A DNA stretch of 10,524 nucleotides from Holosporales bacterium. GTDB taxonomy: Bacteria; Pseudomonadota; Alphaproteobacteria; UBA3830; JAIRMZ01. A program made the translations under genes and the position numbers. This document shows positions 7,461 to 10,524 of this stretch, in pieces (position 1 is the first letter of the stretch; each line of letters opens with the position of its first letter). The stretch is taken from contig JAITIJ010000008.1 of NCBI GenBank assembly GCA_031279495.1, positions 1-10,524 of the forward strand, written 5' to 3'. The notes beneath the pieces are model-generated. The model made no database searches and was not told the origin of the DNA. It was given only the letters and a program-made list of their open reading frames with translations.

Positions 7461-7912
7461 ATGGGTGGCCAAGCTTTGTTAAATAGGGTGAGTACTCCTT
7501 TTCCATCCAACCCATCCGTCTTTGCGGAGAGTCTGTTGGTTCCTAGTCCAGATCTGATAACTTTTTTCATGGTCCTTTCAAAGGAAGACCACAACTATAT
7601 CAGGCATGGTCCTTCATCTTATCAGGTGCCTCTTCACCTTGCGTGTTCCAGTGGCCGTTTCGATACTATGGTGTTGATCGTTGAGAAGATGTAAAGGTGG
7701 CAGGTCAGGAAAGTGAACCGTTGCTTCACTACCTGATTGTAAGTAAACGTCCATATTTAAAGTTTGGCAATATCGGGCTTTTTCTTCGAAACCAGCTGAC
7801 AATAAAGCTCTATCGGAAGGGGGGCTGGAAAGTGATATGGAGCTAAATTAGGCCGTTAATCAACGCCTTAAAACACAAAGTACAACAAATTAGACCAAAA
7901 GTACTTTTTTAG
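7461..7912 (+). pseudogene. Decayed ankyrin-repeat protein gene
   Basis: An open stretch starting at 7461 ends with a clear ankyrin unit, VPLHLACSSGRFDTMVLIVEK, before a stop at 7692. Moving one frame near 7685 continues the repeat as EDVKVAGQESEPLLHYLIV. This is the next ankyrin turn and the following 'TPLHxA' helix, at about the expected 33-residue spacing. That frame then reaches TAA at 7844 and stays open afterwards, through IRPLINALKHK, to TAG at 7910. A frameshift plus an internal stop indicates a pseudogene. No good ribosome site precedes 7461, and the original start is not visible. Ankyrin proteins in intracellular alphaproteobacteria are often host-directed, but this remnant's role is unknown. 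The rest of the 7398-8030 gap shows only short weak inverted repeats (AAGACT/AGTCTT around 7396-7444) and the SRP RNA promoter. Confidence 0.6.
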
Positions 7913-7995
7913 TTGCGTTCGTGTCATGCGGGCTGCTTGGTGCTAAGTAGGAGCGTACAAATGATCGGTTCTGTGCAGCAATCTTCCTCTCTTTA

Positions 7996-8024
7996 TTGCT
8001 GGAATAATGCTAGCAAGATATACT
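7996..8024 (+). promoter_or_regulatory. Promoter of the SRP RNA gene
   Basis: TTGCTG (7996-8001) and TATACT (8019-8024) are separated by exactly 17 bases. The predicted start, about seven bases later, coincides with the GGGAGG at 8031 that begins the SRP RNA. dnaX lies close downstream with no obvious terminator between, so this promoter may also drive dnaX and recR. Confidence 0.6.
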
Positions 8025-8030
8025 GGATCC

Positions 8031-8121
8031 GGGAGGTGCTGGACAGAGACGATCGCAGACCCGGTCAGGTCCGGAAGGGAGCAGCCGCGGCGAACCGATC
8101 TGGGTCAGCGCCGACCAGGAA
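8031..8121 (+). ncRNA. ffs: Small signal recognition particle RNA (4.5S type)
   Basis: The conserved apical domain of bacterial SRP RNA lies at 8063-8086: GGTCAGGTCC, a GGAA tetraloop, then GGGAGCAGCC. It carries the asymmetric and symmetric loops that bind the Ffh M domain. The base of the rod is supported by GGTGCTG (8035-8041) pairing with CAGCGCC (8106-8112), including a G-U pair, and by GATCG (8051-8055) pairing with CGATC (8096-8100). The RNA is about 90 nt, without an Alu domain, as in most Gram-negative bacteria. With Ffh it targets nascent membrane proteins to FtsY and the Sec translocon. Position just upstream of dnaX is a known alphaproteobacterial arrangement. Ends are approximate: the 5' end rests on the promoter, the 3' end on the stem. 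Confidence 0.92.
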
Positions 8122-8139
8122 TCATGAAAAGGATGTTTC

Positions 8140-9387
8140 GTGTTGCCCCTCTCTTCGCGTCGCGCTTTTGCCTTGAAATACCGACCGCGCTTTTTCTCTG
8201 ATCTTATTGGGCAAGATCTCGCTGTGCGCATTTTAACAAACAGTATCTTACAAAAGATGCTCGGCCCGCCACTTTTGCTGACAGGGACTCGAGGAATAGG
8301 GAAAACGACGCTTGCACGCTTGTTTGCGCGAGCATTGAACTGTCCGAGCCAAGACAAAAATTCTGGAGAGCCATGCGGCACATGTGCTCTATGCCAAGAA
8401 ATTTTGGAAGATCGCCATCTTGATGTTATTGAAATGGATGCGGCGAGTCACACAGGTGTTGAAGAAATCCGCGGCATTTTAGAAGCGTGTCAATACAAGC
8501 CTGTCGCATGTCTGTACAAGGTTTATATTATTGATGAAGTGCATATGCTGTCAAAAAGCGCCTTTAATGCGCTTCTGAAAACGCTTGAAGAGCCACCGCT
8601 GCATGTGCAATTTATTTTCGCTACAACCGAAATCGACCGCGTTCCAGAAACAGTATTGTCTCGTTGTCTGCGTTTGGACTTGCGTCCTGTAGATACGGAA
8701 TTACTTGCACAATACCTTGCGGGCATCGCTCAGAAAGAAAATTTAAAGATAGCACCAGCGGCTCTTATGTTGCTTGCCAGAGCAGCGCATGGATCGGTTC
8801 GTGATGCTCTGTCTTTGCTAGAGTGTGCCAGTTATTTGGGGCGCGATACTCTAAATGTGCAGGACATGCATGCTTTGCTTGGTCTTTCGGACGAAACGCG
8901 CCTTGAAGCGCTAGTCGTAGCTTGTCTTCAAGGAGATTGTCCTGCTGCCTTACGACTTTTTCGAGAAATGCGTGCGGTGGGAGCTGTTGCCAGAGAGGTT
9001 CTTGAAGAAATGCTCAATGCTATACACACTATGACGTGTTTCCGTTTAAAAACACCTTTAATTGAGGAGATGCTTTTCTCTGAAACCGTTCTGGTCCGCT
9101 TAAAAACGTTAGCAGAAGATCTTTCTGTTCCGACGCTTGCGCGCTTGTGGAGCTTGTTTTCTAAGGGATTCGATGAGGTTGTCGCCTCTCCTTGCCCAGA
9201 GCTATCAGCAGAGATGGTGTTTGTACGTACGTGTTACACAGCACCTCTGCCAGATCTGCACACATTATTGCAAAACGAGTCCGAAGCGACGCCGGAAAAA
9301 GAAGAACGTTTGCAACAGCAGCAGACATCAGAATCGTTGTTATCGCAGCATATTACAACGCTTTTCCCTGGGGCTGCACCGGGATAG
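8140..9387 (+). CDS. dnaX: DNA polymerase III clamp-loader subunit DnaX (gamma-like, lacks tau C-terminal domain)
   Basis: This is the ATPase of the clamp loader that opens the beta ring for loading on DNA. Features in order: KYRPRFFSDLIGQ (13-25), Walker A GTRGIGKTT (49-57), zinc cysteines 68, 79, 82 and 85, Walker B IIDEVH (130-135), sensor ATTE (161-164), the arginine-finger SRC (174-176) and sensor 2 in GSVRDALSLL (218-227). The collar domain runs to about 370. A short linker and FPGA (409-412) complete 415 residues. Relatives in free-living alphaproteobacteria are well over 500, because they carry the tau region that binds the polymerase and helicase. It is absent here, and ybaB follows 20 bases after the stop. 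The start is GTG at 8140, with AAAAGGA about seven bases upstream; an in-frame TGA at 8125 excludes earlier starts. No A6G slippery site is seen. Confidence 0.93.
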   Translation: MLPLSSRRAFALKYRPRFFSDLIGQDLAVRILTNSILQKMLGPPLLLTGTRGIGKTTLARLFARALNCPSQDKNSGEPCGTCALCQEILEDRHLDVIEMDAASHTGVEEIRGILEACQYKPVACLYKVYIIDEVHMLSKSAFNALLKTLEEPPLHVQFIFATTEIDRVPETVLSRCLRLDLRPVDTELLAQYLAGIAQKENLKIAPAALMLLARAAHGSVRDALSLLECASYLGRDTLNVQDMHALLGLSDETRLEALVVACLQGDCPAALRLFREMRAVGAVAREVLEEMLNAIHTMTCFRLKTPLIEEMLFSETVLVRLKTLAEDLSVPTLARLWSLFSKGFDEVVASPCPELSAEMVFVRTCYTAPLPDLHTLLQNESEATPEKEERLQQQQTSESLLSQHITTLFPGAAPG

Positions 9388-9407
9388 CTTCAAAAAGAGA
9401 AGATCCT

Positions 9408-9732
9408 ATGGCAAACACAAGGCAGATGATAAAATACATACCAACTGAAAACACGGATGAGTGATACGCGGAGCAAGCTGCAAGGGATAACCATGACAAG
9501 TTCGGCAGACAATGAGATCATTACCCTTAACGGAAAAAACAGAGTTTTTTAAAACAAGCATTGATCCAAGTGCGACGACGAAAAGAGCTCTATCATGATA
9601 GATTTAATCGTAACCACATTTTGTGGGTCAAAAGCAGAGATTGACGTGAAAGTTTCTCAAGAGATGTGTGATGTCGTCGCGCAACTTTTGTTGCCCTTAG
9701 TAATAGAAAATCTCCTTTTTAAGAACGGGTAG
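9408..9732 (+). pseudogene. ybaB: YbaB/EbfC nucleoid-associated protein gene, frameshifted
   Basis: Between dnaX and recR, where ybaB normally lies, a YbaB-like product can be read only by changing frame three times. Frame one starts at ATG 9408 (MANTRQMIK). Around the A4 run at 9431-9434 it passes into YQLKTRMSDTRSKLQGI, then EIITLNGKNRV. At the T6 run (9545-9550) dropping one T restores FKTSIDPS, the family's 'k..IDPS' motif. Near 9594 a missing base leads into MIDLIVTTF and KAEIDVKVSQEM, matching the 'LEDLI.AAf.dA...' segment. The final frame stops at TAG 9730. Once repaired, the length is about 107-108 codons, the usual YbaB size. The intact protein is a small DNA-binding dimer. Decay looks recent, because motifs are still readable. 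A good ribosome site (GAGAAG, 9397-9402) remains. Sequencing error at the homopolymers is the alternative. Confidence 0.75.
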
Positions 9733-9735
9733 TCG

Positions 9736-10329
9736 GTGGACGATCTTGAGGCTCTTATTCAACGCATTTCTCGTCTGCCGGGACTAGGCCCGCGTTCGGC
9801 ACAGCGCATTGCTCTGCACCTTCTAAAAAGGAAAGAGCGCGACCTTGTACCTCTCCACCTTGCGCTGACGCGTGTGATCAATACGGTGCATGCTTGTCCA
9901 GAATGCGGCGCCTTTACGACCAAGAGAGAGCGCTGTGCTTTGTGCCAAGACGATAGCCGAGATAAAACGCACTTATGCGTCATCGAGGATATGGCGGATC
10001 TATGGGCTATTGAACGTGCTCGTTGTTTTTACGGTCAATATCACATTCTGGGTGGTGTGTTGTCGGCCCTTGATGGTGTCGGGCCAGAGGAACTCCGGCT
10101 TGATACTCTTATCTCGCGTTGCAAAAATGGGGCCGTCGAAGAAGTCATTTTGGCCCTTAGTGCAACTTTAGAAGGGCAGACAACGATTCATTATATTAAG
10201 GCGCAATTAGCTCCTCTGTGTGTACAAGTCTCAGTGCTAGCGCGCGGCATGCCTGTTGGAGGAGAAGTCGACTATCTTGATGAGGGCACAATCCATACCG
10301 CTTTCCAGGCGCGTTGTGCTTTAGAATGA
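9736..10329 (+). CDS. recR: RecR, recombination mediator protein
   Basis: This is a complete 197-residue RecR. The N-terminal helix-hairpin-helix is LPGLGPRSAQRIALHLL (14-30). The zinc finger has Cys54, Cys57, Cys67 and Cys70 (CPECGAF...CALC). The Toprim domain starts at LCVIEDMADLWAIE (80-93), and the C-terminal signature is ARGMPVGGEVDYLDEGTIHTAF (169-190). RecR, with RecO and in many bacteria RecF, helps RecA displace SSB on gapped DNA. The start is GTG at 9736, giving the family N-terminus MDDLEALI. It lies four bases after the last stop of the broken ybaB and in the same frame, so translation was probably once coupled to ybaB. No clear independent ribosome site is visible beyond a purine-rich AAGAACGGG. 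The gene probably shares the dnaX transcript. Confidence 0.95.
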   Translation: MDDLEALIQRISRLPGLGPRSAQRIALHLLKRKERDLVPLHLALTRVINTVHACPECGAFTTKRERCALCQDDSRDKTHLCVIEDMADLWAIERARCFYGQYHILGGVLSALDGVGPEELRLDTLISRCKNGAVEEVILALSATLEGQTTIHYIKAQLAPLCVQVSVLARGMPVGGEVDYLDEGTIHTAFQARCALE

Positions 10330-10394
10330 ACATCTCCTGAAACTTTTTGAGCAGTAATTTTTGAAAAGTGCTGGTCTTTTCCCGCAGCTACTTA

Positions 10395-10524
10395 CGTAAA
10401 CGCATGCCGTTATTGGGCTAGAAAGATAGATGCGAACGATAGACTCGTCGCAGCTAACGACAGATGCAGGATGGCTTTAGCGGCCTAATGCTGAAGTTGG
10501 ATTAGCGCGGTTTGGGGGCACCGG
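10395..10524 (+). ncRNA. ssrA: tmRNA gene, tag-coding part (runs off right edge; probably permuted two-piece type)
   Basis: A GTCGCA element is followed by a short frame encoding AANDRCRMALAA and TAA (GCA 10450-10452 to TAA 10486-10488). Alphaproteobacterial tmRNA tags usually start AND and end in small hydrophobic residues plus AA. TTTAGC (10476-10481) pairs with GCTGAA (10490-10495), placing the stop codon in the hairpin loop as in E. coli tmRNA. Upstream, CGCATGCCG (10401-10409) resembles the conserved segment before pseudoknot 1, and CGCAT can pair with ATGCG (10430-10434). tmRNA with SmpB rescues stalled ribosomes and tags the product for proteolysis. The tRNA-like 5' half (GGATTCGACGGG-like) is not found in the 65 bases between recR and this element, which fits the circularly permuted alphaproteobacterial gene. 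The 5' end is approximate, and the first tag codon (GCA or GCT) is uncertain. Confidence 0.72.

Noticed and set aside
7897..7908. Perfect palindrome AAAAGTACTTTT as terminator or operator
   Set aside because: It is AT-rich with no loop and could only form a weak cruciform. Pairing with AAAGTAC at 7877 leaves a 17-base loop. No support beyond chance.
7913..7995. A tRNA or other structured RNA before the SRP RNA promoter
   Set aside because: I looked for acceptor and T-arm patterns and found none; only short scattered complementarities (GCTGC/GCAGC) are present.
7913..8381. Open frames on both strands overlapping the SRP RNA and the dnaX start
   Set aside because: They overlap a confident structured RNA and the dnaX N-terminus and have no protein similarity that I can see.
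9285..9310. Programmed frameshift site making tau and gamma forms of DnaX
   Set aside because: The GGAAAAAGAAG stretch is not an A6G slippery heptamer, and no alternative frame downstream encodes a tau-like domain before ybaB.

Overview
The window reads as the chromosome of an alphaproteobacterium, probably a reduced, host-associated one. The gene order small SRP RNA - dnaX - ybaB - recR is the classical alphaproteobacterial block. tsaE next to addB, a HAD protein of the alphaproteobacterial 'DxWGV' type and an apparently permuted tmRNA gene point the same way. Three loci are broken (ybaB, an ankyrin-repeat gene and a small unknown gene), dnaX is shortened, and there is an ankyrin remnant. 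These features fit a lineage losing genes, such as Holosporales or Rickettsiales relatives. The exact taxon is inference, because no 16S or ribosomal gene is present.

Layout. The left part (1-1708) is on the minus strand: tsaE followed after 9 bases by the N-terminal 406 codons of addB, which runs off the left edge. Between tsaE and the next plus-strand gene lies a probable frameshifted small gene of unknown function (1793-2114, minus). From 2165 everything recognisable is on the plus strand: a NagD-like HAD hydrolase, then two tandem paralogous sodium:solute symporters of 497 residues each. A near-consensus promoter and a strong hairpin then precede a complete dnaJ. The long gap after dnaJ (7398-8030) holds a decayed ankyrin-repeat gene.

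From 7996 comes an informational block: promoter, small SRP RNA (ffs), dnaX (415 codons, GTG start, without the tau C-terminal domain), a ybaB pseudogene with three frame changes, and recR (GTG start). The last ~140 bases contain the tag-coding part of a tmRNA gene (ssrA), with a short frame ending in ALAA and its stop codon in a hairpin loop. No tRNA-like 5' half is visible just upstream, as expected for the permuted alphaproteobacterial two-piece tmRNA. The gene runs off the right edge.

Functionally the window combines recombination and repair (AddB, RecR), the clamp loader (DnaX), tRNA t6A synthesis (TsaE), protein targeting (SRP RNA), ribosome rescue (tmRNA), chaperoning (DnaJ) and Na+-driven uptake (two symporters). 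No CRISPR array, insertion sequence, phage gene or tRNA gene was seen. The most notable points are the tau-less DnaX beside a broken ybaB, the diverged symporter pair with a deletion in its conserved glycine motif, and the unusual tmRNA tag.
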